From CAYOHR01 sp964512145 (GTDB taxonomy: Bacteria > Bacteroidota > Bacteroidia > Flavobacteriales_G > JALEGO01): 64,000 nucleotides of DNA. Below are positions 9,372-18,921 of the stretch, one piece after another; position 1 is the stretch's first letter; every line of letters starts with the position of its first letter. The translations under genes were made by a program, and so were the position numbers. The notes below the pieces were generated by a model. That model saw only the letters and a list, made by a program, of their open reading frames with translations. It did not search any database and was not told where the DNA came from. The DNA lies in NCBI GenBank assembly GCA_964512145.1, contig CAZEIM010000012.1, forward strand, positions 1 through 64,000, in the 5' to 3' direction.

Positions 9372-10925
9372 TTATATTTTTATAAATCTTGGAAGAATAG
9401 TTATAAAAAAGCCAAAAAAGGTTACGCCTGCTTGTGTATCCAATGAATCTTCTGTGAGCATTGAAATAAGTTGAATCATTAAAAAACAAGAAAATAAAAG
9501 ATTTTTTTTGAATGTTTTTAACATTATATAGGCTAAACTAAGGCTAATTACTACCGTCCCTAATACGCCAAACTGAATTCCCCAGGTTAACCATTGATTA
9601 TGTGGTTTTAACCAAAATTTTGGAGCATCTTGAAGGCCTGATGATTGGTAATGAATTAACATTGCATGTAAAATGTTACCCGTACCATGACCAAACCATA
9701 ATTTATCTTTTATAGTTTTTAAAGATATTTTCCAAAATTCTATTCTCTGTGAAAATGATCCGTTATGAGGAGGTATTCCTTGTACATATCCATCCAACTC
9801 CCAAAATGTTTCGTATATCCGTTTCCTAAAACCCGATATGTTCGTAAATCGAACATTGGTAATTCCAAATTCGATATTTTTAACATCCTCTTGCGTAAGT
9901 TGTTCAAGCCCTTCAGCATCTTTGCTTAAATTTTTAGATGTTAAATACCTAATAAGCGTTGAAAATTGAGGTTGCCCAAGCGAATCTTTATCAAAAAAAC
10001 CATTTGAACTTTTTATGTTCCACCCATTTTCAAGCTCTAACCAACATATATTTCTCCAAATATAGTTTCCGTTTTCCTTTTGCATATTTTTAATGTCGTG
10101 TTCGTATTTATTTCCATGTTGAGTAAGGTTTTTTAATGTTTCTTCCTTATAGTTAGAGTTCCTAAAATATCTCCATTCTTGAATTGCTATATAACATGGA
10201 ACTATAAATACTCCCAAGCCAAGTACTAATACAAATAATGTATATTTTGTATTAGCCATAGAACGTTTTAATAGAATCATTGAAAAGAAAAAGGTACTTA
10301 CCAATAATACTATTAATCCGGTTAAAGATTCAGAAATAAATAAATACCATAAAAACCAAGTTCCTAATAATAAATACATATAATTCTTAACATTACAGCT
10401 TAAAAAATAAACACATAAAAAAATGGCAAATACTATTTCTAATGAAAACCGAATATGAGAAATAAACCTAGATATTTCTCGAATATCTTTATAATAATAC
10501 GGTGGTAACAGGTGTAAATAAATACCTGTAGCAAATAAAGTACCTGCAAATACAGAAAAAATAAAAAATTTAAAAATCCATATTATTTCTTTTTCTGATA
10601 ATGTATAGTATGAATATACTAGTGGAAAAATAAGTAAAGGGATTTTAATTTTTATCTCGTGTAAGGCGCTTTGCAAATCATTCGAAGAAAATATAAATAA
10701 AACATATATCCAAAACAAAATGCTTATAGCAACAGCTACTTTATTTTTAAAATAATAAGATAATTTTACAGAAATATTTCCGGTTAATATCCAAACCCCC
10801 AGTAAAATAAATTGGGAAACACTCATTAAAAAATTGGACAAAGGCAGGCCTATCGTAAGAATTATAGTCGCTGCAAAAAAATATTTCTGCTCATATTTTC
10901 TAAGATGCTGCAAAAGTTTCAACAT
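9372..10925 (-). CDS. O-antigen ligase / polymerase-like membrane protein
   Basis: The product has 517 residues with about ten to twelve hydrophobic helices and one large polar loop at roughly residues 245-400. The loop is followed by the Wzy_C/WaaL-type segment IEFWKISLKTIKDKLWFGHG and then KPHNQWLTWGIQFG. Proteins of this layout (O-antigen ligase family) work on the periplasmic side of the inner membrane and either polymerise O-units or attach glycans to lipid A core or proteins. ATG at 10925 is used rather than the TTG just before it. It lies convergent to the glycosyltransferase and follows the MFS gene by 85 bases, so it may share that transcript. Ligase and polymerase cannot be told apart here. 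Confidence 0.8.
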   Translation of the reverse strand: MLKLLQHLRKYEQKYFFAATIILTIGLPLSNFLMSVSQFILLGVWILTGNISVKLSYYFKNKVAVAISILFWIYVLFIFSSNDLQSALHEIKIKIPLLIFPLVYSYYTLSEKEIIWIFKFFIFSVFAGTLFATGIYLHLLPPYYYKDIREISRFISHIRFSLEIVFAIFLCVYFLSCNVKNYMYLLLGTWFLWYLFISESLTGLIVLLVSTFFFSMILLKRSMANTKYTLFVLVLGLGVFIVPCYIAIQEWRYFRNSNYKEETLKNLTQHGNKYEHDIKNMQKENGNYIWRNICWLELENGWNIKSSNGFFDKDSLGQPQFSTLIRYLTSKNLSKDAEGLEQLTQEDVKNIEFGITNVRFTNISGFRKRIYETFWELDGYVQGIPPHNGSFSQRIEFWKISLKTIKDKLWFGHGTGNILHAMLIHYQSSGLQDAPKFWLKPHNQWLTWGIQFGVLGTVVISLSLAYIMLKTFKKNLLFSCFLMIQLISMLTEDSLDTQAGVTFFGFFITILPRFIKI

Positions 10926-11010
10926 CAATTATAATATCTTATATAACATACCTTTCAACGCGCAAAGTTTTATTTTATTTTTCAGAATGCAATATTTAAC
11001 TCCATCATTT

Positions 11011-12207
11011 CTAATGAACATTAAATATTCTCCAAAAAAATATGGCAACCACTATACTTAATATGGTTAAACCCAAAAATAGAACATTAAAACCAAACAT
11101 ATCTGCCACAGTCATACCAATAGATGGGCCCAAAATATGACCAAACCCATATGCTATAGTATACAATGCAGAATATTGTCCTTGATTTTTATTTCCTGCT
11201 TTTTGCAAAGAATACGTCATCATAAAAGGCATGGTTAAAATTTCGGATAACGAAATAAAAATAATAAACAACATAACCAACCACCATACTCCATCACTCA
11301 ACATTAAGGTAAAGAATGAAACTGCTAAAAACAATACCCCGGCAATAATCCATAAAAAATTTCTTTTGCTTTTTTCGAGCTTTAATATTAATGGCATTTC
11401 TACTAAAACAACGATTAGTCCATTAATTCCGAGTAATATACCTATATCTCCCTCCGTATATTCATGAATTTTATTTAAAAATTGAGGAAATGCCGTGAAC
11501 AATTGAAAAAAAACAATGGCATAAAGCATAACTAAAAAAATAAATGCTAAATATTTTGGATCTTTATAAGGCGATATAACATTTACATCATTTTGTAAAA
11601 ACCCGCGATTAACTTGTGCAGAATTTTTTGGAATAAAAAAATACAAAAAAACAGCTGCACATAAACTAGTTAAACCATCTAATATAAACAACCAATTATA
11701 TCCAAAATACATAGCAATAAAACCACCCAATACAGGCCCTAAAGTAAACCCGACATTTGTGGCCATTCTCATTAAAGCCAAAGAACGTGTTCTGGTTTGC
11801 TCATTGCTGTATAAAGCTATTGCTTTAAAATTAGCTGGTCTAAATATATCAGCTAATAAAGCATGCAAAAAAACTATGGAATAAATAAAAATTAAATGAT
11901 GACTAATTGGTAAAAAAAACAACACACATCCTCCCGAAATGAGAGAAAACAGCATAACATGTGTAAAGTTTTTTTTATCTGTTAACCAGCCTCCTAAATA
12001 CGCTCCAAATACACTTCCAATTCCATAAACACTCATTACCCATCCTGCCTGAGTTAAACTATAACCTAATTCTTTAGTGATATATAATGAAGTGAATAAA
12101 AGCACCATAGACCCACTTCTATTAATCAATAAAATAAAAGATAGTATCCAAACTTTTTTAGAAATATTGGAAAAAGAATCCCTATAAAGTGTTAATAAAT
12201 TTAGCAT
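11011..12207 (-). CDS. MFS transporter, last gene of the thiE-thiG-thiH cluster
   Basis: The product has 398 residues with twelve predicted helices. The MFS signature between helices 2 and 3 is visible (GAYLGGWLTDKKN), and a second-half pore segment contains GLTSLCAAVFLYFF. The ATG is only 3 bases after the thiH stop, so it is transcribed with the thiamine genes. The context suggests transport of thiamine, a precursor or an unrelated metabolite. MFS substrates cannot be read from sequence, and the resemblance to drug-efflux type members (SMVLLFTSLYI start, helix pattern) leaves the role open. Confidence 0.85.
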   Translation of the reverse strand: MLNLLTLYRDSFSNISKKVWILSFILLINRSGSMVLLFTSLYITKELGYSLTQAGWVMSVYGIGSVFGAYLGGWLTDKKNFTHVMLFSLISGGCVLFFLPISHHLIFIYSIVFLHALLADIFRPANFKAIALYSNEQTRTRSLALMRMATNVGFTLGPVLGGFIAMYFGYNWLFILDGLTSLCAAVFLYFFIPKNSAQVNRGFLQNDVNVISPYKDPKYLAFIFLVMLYAIVFFQLFTAFPQFLNKIHEYTEGDIGILLGINGLIVVLVEMPLILKLEKSKRNFLWIIAGVLFLAVSFFTLMLSDGVWWLVMLFIIFISLSEILTMPFMMTYSLQKAGNKNQGQYSALYTIAYGFGHILGPSIGMTVADMFGFNVLFLGLTILSIVVAIFFWRIFNVH

Positions 12208-12210
12208 GAA

Positions 12211-13323
12211 CTAAAAATATACTCGATCCCAATCCTTAAATACAGGTTCAAATCCTTTATGAATAATTATTTGTTTAATTTCATCTACTGATCTGGTGTC
12301 ATCAACCTCAAACTGCTCTAATTGCATATTTGGATTAGTATATCCACCGGGATCTGTTTTTGAACCTGCACTCATAGAGGTAATTCCTAATGGAATAATA
12401 TGATCTCTAAACTTATTCGATTCTCGGGTTGACATAGATAATTCAACCTCAGGATTTAATAATCGGTAAGCCCCAATTAATTGCACCAATTGCTTTTCCG
12501 TGATAGTTGATTTTAATGCAATTCCTCCAGCACAAGGTCTTAATCTTGGAAAAGAAATTGAATATCTGGTTTTCCAATATTTTTTTTCTAGATAATTTAA
12601 ATGTAACGCGGTAAAAAAGGAATCGGTTCTCCAGTCTTCAAGCCCTATTAAAATACCTAATCCAATTTTATGAATATTTGCTTGTCCTAATCTGTCGGGA
12701 GTTGCTAGTCGATAAGCAAAATTTGATTTCTTACCTTTTGGGTGATGTTTTTTATAATCTTCTTGATGATACGTTTCTTGATATACTAATACTGAGTGCA
12801 GTCCTAACTGAATTAACTCCTCATACTCTTCCATTTCTAATGGTTGTACTTCCATAGATATCATTGAAAAGTAAGGTTTTAATAGCTGAATAGCATTTTT
12901 AAAATAATCTAATCCAACCGTTCGATTTGCTTCGCCTGTTACCAATAAAACATGATCGTAACCCATGTTTTTAATAAATTCTGCTTCTTTAATTATTTCA
13001 TCATTTCTCAACGTTTTTCTAGGAATTTTAACATCTAAGCTAAACCCACAATACGTACAAATATTTTGACATTCATTAGATAAATACATGGGAATATACA
13101 TTTGAATAGTATTTCCAAACCGTTGACGAGTAAGTTTATAGCTTTCTTGAGCTATTAATTCCAAATATGATTCGGCAGCTGGTGATATAAGGGCTTTAAA
13201 ATCTTCTAAATCTCTATTTTTTTTAGAGAGTGCGTGCTCAACATCTGTGTTATTTTTTGAATAAATAGAGCGTGTTACTTCTTCCCAATTATATGTATTA
13301 AAAACAGATTCAAACATACTCAT
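12211..13323 (-). CDS. thiH: 2-iminoacetate synthase ThiH (radical SAM)
   Basis: The product has 370 residues. It is a radical SAM enzyme that cleaves tyrosine to dehydroglycine (2-iminoacetate) for the thiazole ring of thiamine. The [4Fe-4S] motif CQNICTYCGF (CxxxCxxC) is at about residue 85-92. The family pattern continues with SISFPRLRPCAGG and STRESNKFRDH, then TDPGGYTNPN near the end. The start ATG overlaps the thiG stop by one base (TAATG). ThiH rather than ThiO means the pathway uses tyrosine, which is typical of anaerobic or microaerobic lineages and common in Bacteroidota. Confidence 0.95.
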   Translation of the reverse strand: MSMFESVFNTYNWEEVTRSIYSKNNTDVEHALSKKNRDLEDFKALISPAAESYLELIAQESYKLTRQRFGNTIQMYIPMYLSNECQNICTYCGFSLDVKIPRKTLRNDEIIKEAEFIKNMGYDHVLLVTGEANRTVGLDYFKNAIQLLKPYFSMISMEVQPLEMEEYEELIQLGLHSVLVYQETYHQEDYKKHHPKGKKSNFAYRLATPDRLGQANIHKIGLGILIGLEDWRTDSFFTALHLNYLEKKYWKTRYSISFPRLRPCAGGIALKSTITEKQLVQLIGAYRLLNPEVELSMSTRESNKFRDHIIPLGITSMSAGSKTDPGGYTNPNMQLEQFEVDDTRSVDEIKQIIIHKGFEPVFKDWDRVYF

Positions 13324-14099
13324 TACTCATCTAAAAAGGCAGTTAACGGGCTAGATGCTTCAGCAGTATGTATATATCCTCTATATTTTGCTAAATATGC
13401 TTTTCTTCCTGCCTTTACTGCCCATTTAAAAGCGGTGGCCATTTCTACCGGATTTTCAGCAGTTGCAATAGCAGTGTTAACCAGAACTGCATCTGCTCCC
13501 ATTTCCATGGCTTCTGAAGCATGCGATGGAAGACCAATTCCAGCATCTACAATTACAGGAACGTTGCTTTGCTCAATAATAATTTCTAAAAAATCTTTGG
13601 TTTTTATCCCTTTATTACTACCTATAGGAGACCCTAAGGGCATTACAGCAGAAACACCGGTCTCTTCTAATCGCTTACATAATACAGGATCAGCATGAAT
13701 GTAGGGCAAAACAATAAATCCAAGTTTAACAAGTTCTTCACTTGCTTTAAGTGTTTCAACTGGGTCGGGCATTAAATACTTTGGGTCGGGGTGTATTTCA
13801 AGTTTTAGCCAATTTGTTTCAAGGGCTTCTCTCGCCATTTGAGCCGCAAAAATAGCCTCTTTTGCATTTCTAGCTCCAGAAGTATTAGGTAAGTATTGAA
13901 CATTCATATTTTGTAAGAAATGCAAAATATTTTTATCTTCTTTGGTTATGTCAATCCGCTTTAAAGCCATGGTAACCATTTCTGTTTCACTAGCAATAAA
14001 TGAATTTTGCATCATATCTCCAGAGCTAAATTTACCTGTACCGCAAAATAATCTTGAATTAAAAACCTTATCCCCTATTTTTAATACATCAATCTCCAT
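13323..14099 (-). CDS. thiG: Thiazole synthase ThiG
   Basis: The product has 258 residues and a TIM-barrel fold. It builds the thiazole phosphate from 1-deoxyxylulose 5-phosphate, 2-iminoacetate and ThiS thiocarboxylate. The imine-forming lysine is likely in WLKLEIHPDP at about residue 98. The phosphate-binding region VMPLGSPIGSNKGI and VDAGIGLPSHASEAMEMGADAV are clear, and the C-terminus reads GYIHTAEASSPLTAF. It lies 4 bases after thiE and overlaps thiH, so it sits in the middle of one operon. Its sulfur carrier partner ThiS is encoded about 41 kb away in this window. Confidence 0.95.
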   Translation of the reverse strand: MEIDVLKIGDKVFNSRLFCGTGKFSSGDMMQNSFIASETEMVTMALKRIDITKEDKNILHFLQNMNVQYLPNTSGARNAKEAIFAAQMAREALETNWLKLEIHPDPKYLMPDPVETLKASEELVKLGFIVLPYIHADPVLCKRLEETGVSAVMPLGSPIGSNKGIKTKDFLEIIIEQSNVPVIVDAGIGLPSHASEAMEMGADAVLVNTAIATAENPVEMATAFKWAVKAGRKAYLAKYRGYIHTAEASSPLTAFLDE

Positions 14100-14103
14100 A
14101 ATC

Positions 14104-14727
14104 TTACAACGTTTTATTTATATACTCGATGAGCTGTTTTGTGTCTGGGCTGTTTTGCATTAAGCCTGAAACCGCTATCCCATAAGCGCCTGTTTTCATA
14201 ATATTTTCAATATCTTTTTCTTGAATACCTCCTACAGCAAATATAGGCAGATGAATGTGATGTTTTTTAACTTGTTGCAAAATTTCAAATAGTCCTTCAA
14301 TTCCTAAAATTTCATGTAATTTTTTCTTAGTTTTTGTATATGCAAAAGGCCCTAAACCAATATAATTTGCAGAAGTTTTTGAAATATCCTTAATTTGATG
14401 AAAAGTATTTGCTGTTGCGCCAATAATTGCTCTTTTACCTAGTATTTTTCGAGCATCTTCTATATTCATATCCTCTTGCCCTAAATGTACTCCATCGGCT
14501 TTTGTTTTTTGGGCAATTATCACATCGTCATTCACAATAAATAACGCACGATTCTCGGTACATATTTTTTTTATTTCTTGAGCTAGATATAGTTTTTCTT
14601 CAAATAAACTGTCCTTACTCCTAAACTGAACCCACGGGCATCCATAATTGCATAATTTACGCACAAAAGTAAGTAAATCATCAGCGTTAGGATTATGCGT
14701 AATATATTGCCACTTAGGTAAATTCAT
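14104..14727 (-). CDS. thiE: Thiamine-phosphate synthase ThiE
   Basis: The product has 207 residues and a TIM-barrel fold. It joins HMP-pyrophosphate to the thiazole phosphate to give thiamine monophosphate. Motifs are FIVNDDVIIAQKTKADGVHLGQEDM (about 62-86), GLGPFAYTKTKK at about 125, and PIFAVGGI near 165. It is the first gene of thiE-thiG-thiH-MFS. A TATTTTTG box lies 23 bases upstream of its ATG. No TPP riboswitch is visible in the roughly 100 bases between it and the divergent ctpA gene, unlike the second thiamine cluster at 55.6 kb. Confidence 0.93.
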   Translation of the reverse strand: MNLPKWQYITHNPNADDLLTFVRKLCNYGCPWVQFRSKDSLFEEKLYLAQEIKKICTENRALFIVNDDVIIAQKTKADGVHLGQEDMNIEDARKILGKRAIIGATANTFHQIKDISKTSANYIGLGPFAYTKTKKKLHEILGIEGLFEILQQVKKHHIHLPIFAVGGIQEKDIENIMKTGAYGIAVSGLMQNSPDTKQLIEYINKTL

Positions 14728-14750
14728 TTTAAATATTTCTATCTTTACAG

Positions 14751-14758
14751 CAAAAATA
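14751..14758 (-). promoter_or_regulatory. Candidate -7 box (TATTTTTG) of the thiE operon
   Basis: An exact match to the Bacteroidota -7 element TAnnTTTG lies 23 bases before the thiE ATG. No clear TTG -33 element is seen at the usual distance, so this is a moderate call in AT-rich sequence. Confidence 0.4.
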
Positions 14759-14833
14759 CGCGAATACTTGTTAATTTTAAGTTTTTAACAGGCTTATCGC
14801 AACGATACAGGTTAAAAAAATTATGTAAATATT

Positions 14834-16435
14834 ATGAATAAAAAAGTCCAAATATACCTACCAATAATCATTTCTGTGTTTTTTGTATTAGGTATACTGG
14901 TTGGTACTAGATTATCCTCAGGGTATAAAAAGAAAAGCCCTGTTTTTTTAAGATTAACCGATATGGGATTTAATAAAATGAATGAAATTATAAACTATAT
15001 CGAACAAGAATATGTAGACACTGTAAATAGATCCCAATTAATTGACAAAACCATTAATAGCCTCTTACAAGAACTTGATCCCCATTCCTATTATATTTCA
15101 TCTAATGAATTTGCAGAAATTAATGAACCATTAGAAGGGTCTTTTGAGGGTATTGGAGTGGAGTTTACTATACAAGATGATACAGTGCTTATCATCTCTC
15201 CAATTGCAGGCGGCCCTTCTGAGGCAGTTGGTTTAAAGGCTGGGGATAGAATTGTAGAAGTAGAAGGCGAAAATATTGCAGGAGTTGGAATAACCAATAA
15301 AAAAATCATGAAGTTATTAAAAGGACAGGGAGGTAGTCAAGTTCGAGTTGGAATTTTAAGAAACGGACAAGCGGTAAAACAATATGTTATTACGCGTGGT
15401 AAAATTCCATTATATAGTTTAGATGCTGCGTATATGATTGATTCTATTACAGGATTTATAAAATTGAGTCGGTTCTCTAGAACTACTTATACTGAGTTTA
15501 TGGAAGGAGCTCTTAAGTTAAAACAACAAGGCATGAAAAGATTGATATTAGATTTACGAAATAATGGTGGTGGATATTTAGAGGAAGCGGTCAAATTAGC
15601 CGATGAGTTTTTAGAAAAAGGCAATACCATTGTATTTACTGAGGGTAAAGCACGCCCTAAAAAATATTACAGAGCAACCACTGCTGGAGAATTTGAAAAC
15701 ACCCAAATTCGAATATTGGTTGATGAAAGTACCGCTTCTGCTAGTGAAATTATTTCTGGAGCAGTACAAGACAACGATAGAGGTATCATATTAGGAAGAC
15801 GAACCTATGGTAAGGGACTTGTACAAGAACAAAGTAATTGGCCCGATGGATCAGGACTTCGTTTAACCATAGCAAGGTATTATACACCAACAGGCCGAAG
15901 TATCCAAAAACCTTACGACCACGGATCAAAAAATTATCATTTAGAGCAATATGGTCGATTTGGGAAATTAGAAGTTGCCATAGATACCCTAACATATCCT
16001 GATTCTCTTAAATTTTATACAAAAAATGGAAAGATGGTTTTAGGAGGTGGAGGAATATACCCCGATATTTTTGTTCCAATTGATACCCTTTACAGAACGA
16101 ATTATTTAATTGAAATGTTTTATACAGGAATAATAAGGGATTTTGCTCTACAATTAGTTGATAAACAAAGAGATAATTTATTAAAAAAATATGAAGATTT
16201 TTATACATTCAAAAATAAATACTCCGTATCTAGTTCTGTATTTAATGATTTAATCATATATGCTCAACAAAAGGGAATTAAAAAAAATCAACGCGAAATA
16301 ACGCTTTCAAAAAAACTAATTGAAAATTATTTAAAAGCCAATATCTCTAAGTATTTATATGGTAATAATGGCTTTTATTCAGTATACAACACCCAAGACG
16401 AAGCTGTGTTAAAAGCTATAGAAGTAAAGGACTAA
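14834..16435 (+). CDS. C-terminal processing peptidase, S41 family (CtpA/Prc-like)
   Basis: Serine protease of 533 residues. An N-terminal signal/anchor (residues 6-26) places it in the periplasm. A PDZ domain spans about 100-175 (GIGVEFTIQDDTVLI, GLKAGDRIVEVEGE). The protease core includes LDLRNNGGGYLEEAVKLADEFL, the catalytic serine in DESTASASEIISGA near residue 300, and the lysine in RRTYGKGLVQ near 326, forming the Ser-Lys dyad. The family trims C-termini of exported proteins or degrades them. It is transcribed divergently from thiE, and its stop overlaps that of the convergent TauE-like permease by 4 bases. Confidence 0.93.
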   Translation: MNKKVQIYLPIIISVFFVLGILVGTRLSSGYKKKSPVFLRLTDMGFNKMNEIINYIEQEYVDTVNRSQLIDKTINSLLQELDPHSYYISSNEFAEINEPLEGSFEGIGVEFTIQDDTVLIISPIAGGPSEAVGLKAGDRIVEVEGENIAGVGITNKKIMKLLKGQGGSQVRVGILRNGQAVKQYVITRGKIPLYSLDAAYMIDSITGFIKLSRFSRTTYTEFMEGALKLKQQGMKRLILDLRNNGGGYLEEAVKLADEFLEKGNTIVFTEGKARPKKYYRATTAGEFENTQIRILVDESTASASEIISGAVQDNDRGIILGRRTYGKGLVQEQSNWPDGSGLRLTIARYYTPTGRSIQKPYDHGSKNYHLEQYGRFGKLEVAIDTLTYPDSLKFYTKNGKMVLGGGGIYPDIFVPIDTLYRTNYLIEMFYTGIIRDFALQLVDKQRDNLLKKYEDFYTFKNKYSVSSSVFNDLIIYAQQKGIKKNQREITLSKKLIENYLKANISKYLYGNNGFYSVYNTQDEAVLKAIEVKD

Positions 16436-17184
16436 AAGTCCACTAAAAATGGATTGTTATAAACAGTTTTAAAAATAGTTACCAATCCAACCAATAAAAC
16501 TAACAATAACACTATTTTTTTAAATACAGTTTCGGAAATGAAATCTAACAAATGCTTGCCTATATATGTTCCTAAAATACTAACAACAAGTAATAATGGT
16601 ACTAAATACAAATATTTTTGCTGAATATATCCATTATAAGCATATATTATACTCCTAGAAGCATCAACCCCTAAGTCAATTACTGCAGATGTAGCTATAA
16701 AAACATTTTTTTCTAAATTAAATGCGGCTAATGTAATTCCTCTAATAGCACCGCCAGTGCCTAGCAATCCTGCTACAAATCCAGATATCCCACCACCTAA
16801 CAGGCAATTTTTAGAAGATGGAAGTATTGTATAATTAGTTTTTATAAGTAAAAAAATGCTTAAAATCGTTAATACGCACCCCAACAAAAATTCAAACCAA
16901 TGCCCCTTAACATATTTACTCAATATTGCTCCAACTATAACAAGAATGACTGATGGAACCCCGATTTTAATAATTAAATCTTTTCTAACTCCTTTTTTAA
17001 AAAGGGCAATTTTTGAAATATTACTCGATAGATGAAAAATAGCTGTTATCCCCAAAACTGCATTAAAATCGAAAAAAAAAGCAGCAATGGGCACAAACAG
17101 TAAAGAAGATCCAAATCCACCTACCGTGCCTAAAATTTCAGCAATTAATGCTAAAAATAAGAATAGAACAATTAAATAATCCAA
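16432..17184 (-). CDS. TSUP (TauE/SafE) family permease
   Basis: The product has 250 residues and about eight transmembrane helices. The duplicated TSUP motif appears as LGTVGGFGSSLLFVPI (about 18-33) and GFVAGLLGTGGAIRGI (about 135-150). Family members move small anions, typically sulfite, sulfonates or other sulfur compounds, across the inner membrane. The substrate is not evident, and there is no sulfur-metabolism gene beside it. The stop codon overlaps that of ctpA in the opposite direction. Confidence 0.88.
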   Translation of the reverse strand: MDYLIVLFLFLALIAEILGTVGGFGSSLLFVPIAAFFFDFNAVLGITAIFHLSSNISKIALFKKGVRKDLIIKIGVPSVILVIVGAILSKYVKGHWFEFLLGCVLTILSIFLLIKTNYTILPSSKNCLLGGGISGFVAGLLGTGGAIRGITLAAFNLEKNVFIATSAVIDLGVDASRSIIYAYNGYIQQKYLYLVPLLLVVSILGTYIGKHLLDFISETVFKKIVLLLVLLVGLVTIFKTVYNNPFLVDF

Positions 17185-17246
17185 AAAAATAAAAAAATTA
17201 ACTCAAGCGTTAGTTACCCTGCTTATGTTGTGAACTCCATTAAATG

Positions 17247-17328
17247 TGCCCGAAGTGGGACTTGAACCCACACGCATTGCTGCACACGCCCCTCAAACGT
17301 GCTTGTCTACCAATTCCAACATCCGGGC
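17247..17328 (-). tRNA. tRNA-Leu (anticodon GAG)
   Basis: Minus-strand cloverleaf with a 7-bp acceptor stem (GCCCGGA with TTCGGGC), a D arm GGAATTGGTAGAC, and the anticodon loop TTGAGGG read as GAG. A class II variable arm and the T arm GTGGGTTCAAGTCCCAC are also present. The 3' CCA is not encoded. It decodes CTC/CTT leucine codons. Confidence 0.93.
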
Positions 17329-17344
17329 TATTATTCAAAATACT

Positions 17345-18862
17345 TTATTTTACAATTAATTTTGCAGAGTAATTTTTTGTGCCTGAGGTTGCTTGCAATA
17401 AATAAATGCCGGGGTTTAACATAGAAATATCAACGATGTTTTTATTAGTAATATTTTTAATAAACACTTTATTTCCTAAAATATCATAAATCTCAATATT
17501 GTCTGCATAAGTCTCCAAAGAAATAAAATCAACAGCAGGATTTGGATAAAAACGCAGGGTATTTTGAGGAATGATATTTTCAGTCACCCCAACTGGCCAT
17601 GTGCCTACATTATACGTTTCAATTGCTTCACACCCATTAATATCGGTTACTGTTACTGTGTATGATCCAGGAAATAAATTCTCGTTTGGATTATTAGAGG
17701 TTAAATTACTCCAAGAGTAGGTATATCCTGGAGTACCTCCAGAAACAGATAATTCAATTTCTCCTCCATTACAAGTATTACATTGTGCATTGGTAATTGT
17801 TTCAATAATATTGATTGCTGAAGGCTCAGAAATTGTAATGCTAGCTGAAGTTATATCTAAATTAGCATCTGTTACTGTAACCGAATAGGTTCCTGCACTT
17901 ACACCAGACAACACAGGTCCACTAGTTGAGCCCGTGTTCCATATGTATGTGTAAGGCGCTACCCCTGGTCCAACTGTAGAAAAATTAACAGTAATACTTC
18001 CATCACTTATTCCATTACAAGTAGGGCTTACGCTCGTTAAATTTACGGCTAAATTTCCTTTATATATATACGAAACTTCTTCGGGAACATCATTTTTATC
18101 AACGGTCATACTAACTAAGGTATATCCTTCATTATTAGCATACCACTCATATGTTCGTATAGTATCTTTTATCGGATTAGTATCAAAAAATGGCGGAACT
18201 GAAGTTGGCATTTGCCATATACCAAAACTCAATATCCAAATGGAGTCAACCGTGTACTCAATTTTCTTTTTTCTAAGCACTTGTAATGTATCCCCAGGAA
18301 TTATCATCTCTCCGTATGCATCTATTTCATTTACACTATATCCCCAGTGAGAAATTCTTACAGAGTCAATAAAGGTTATACTTGGATCTATATCTGTAGC
18401 TTTTACCGTTCTTTTAAAATGTGTGGTATCCAAAAATGAATCTCCAAAATTTGTAGGGAAATTTAATACACGTTGTGGTCTTTGAAAAGGTACCGGCAAA
18501 AAAATTCCAGCACCAGTGATATCGCCATCTATACCGGTTATCTCAACTTTTGAAGAAACAGCATTTAAATATGCCACAGCATTCGATGTAACATACGCAA
18601 TATTTGAAAATGGAAATAAAGATCCATTAATTGTAGTACTAGGGTTTACAAAGTTGTTTATGGAATTGTAATGTACTTTTAAATCGTTAAAATTCCAGTT
18701 TTGTAACCCAACTCCTCCAGGCAATACAGTAGCGTCAGGCATAGTATCAACAGCAATTTTCACATCATCTCCTATAGATGCAAAATCAGAAAAATTTAAA
18801 GTTATTTGAGAATATGCTGTAGAAAGTGAAAAACAGACAAAAGGAATGATAAATTTTTTCAT
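17345..18862 (-). CDS. Secreted protein with SprB-like repeats and T9SS type A sorting domain
   Basis: The product has 505 residues. ATG at 18862 opens a good signal peptide (MKKFIIPFVCFSLSTAYS). The first half (to about 270) has no recognisable domain. Two SprB-like Ig-type repeats follow, each with the pattern PYTYxW..GS and GTYSVTVTD (the second with GYTYSWSN and GSYTVTVTDINGC). The final 75 residues form the type A sorting domain (FYPNPAVDFISL, IYDILGNKVF, LNPGIYLLQ, ending KLIVK), which directs export through the T9SS and attachment to the outer surface. A TATATTTG promoter box lies 15 bases upstream. The role may be adhesion, but the function is unknown. Confidence 0.85.
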   Translation of the reverse strand: MKKFIIPFVCFSLSTAYSQITLNFSDFASIGDDVKIAVDTMPDATVLPGGVGLQNWNFNDLKVHYNSINNFVNPSTTINGSLFPFSNIAYVTSNAVAYLNAVSSKVEITGIDGDITGAGIFLPVPFQRPQRVLNFPTNFGDSFLDTTHFKRTVKATDIDPSITFIDSVRISHWGYSVNEIDAYGEMIIPGDTLQVLRKKKIEYTVDSIWILSFGIWQMPTSVPPFFDTNPIKDTIRTYEWYANNEGYTLVSMTVDKNDVPEEVSYIYKGNLAVNLTSVSPTCNGISDGSITVNFSTVGPGVAPYTYIWNTGSTSGPVLSGVSAGTYSVTVTDANLDITSASITISEPSAINIIETITNAQCNTCNGGEIELSVSGGTPGYTYSWSNLTSNNPNENLFPGSYTVTVTDINGCEAIETYNVGTWPVGVTENIIPQNTLRFYPNPAVDFISLETYADNIEIYDILGNKVFIKNITNKNIVDISMLNPGIYLLQATSGTKNYSAKLIVK

Positions 18863-18877
18863 ACGTGATATTTTATA

Positions 18878-18885
18878 CAAATATA
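18878..18885 (-). promoter_or_regulatory. Candidate -7 box (TATATTTG) of the T9SS cargo gene
   Basis: Exact TAnnTTTG match 15 bases upstream of the ATG at 18862. A TTTG lies farther upstream at a longer than usual distance, so only the -7 element is called. Confidence 0.4.
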
Positions 18886-18921
18886 CTTAAACACATTTAA
18901 TTTTTTTCACAAATTAAGGGC

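Noticed and set aside
16432..17184. Sulfur-compound gene cluster around the TauE-like permease
   Set aside because: Neighbours are a protease and a tRNA; no sulfur enzyme is near.
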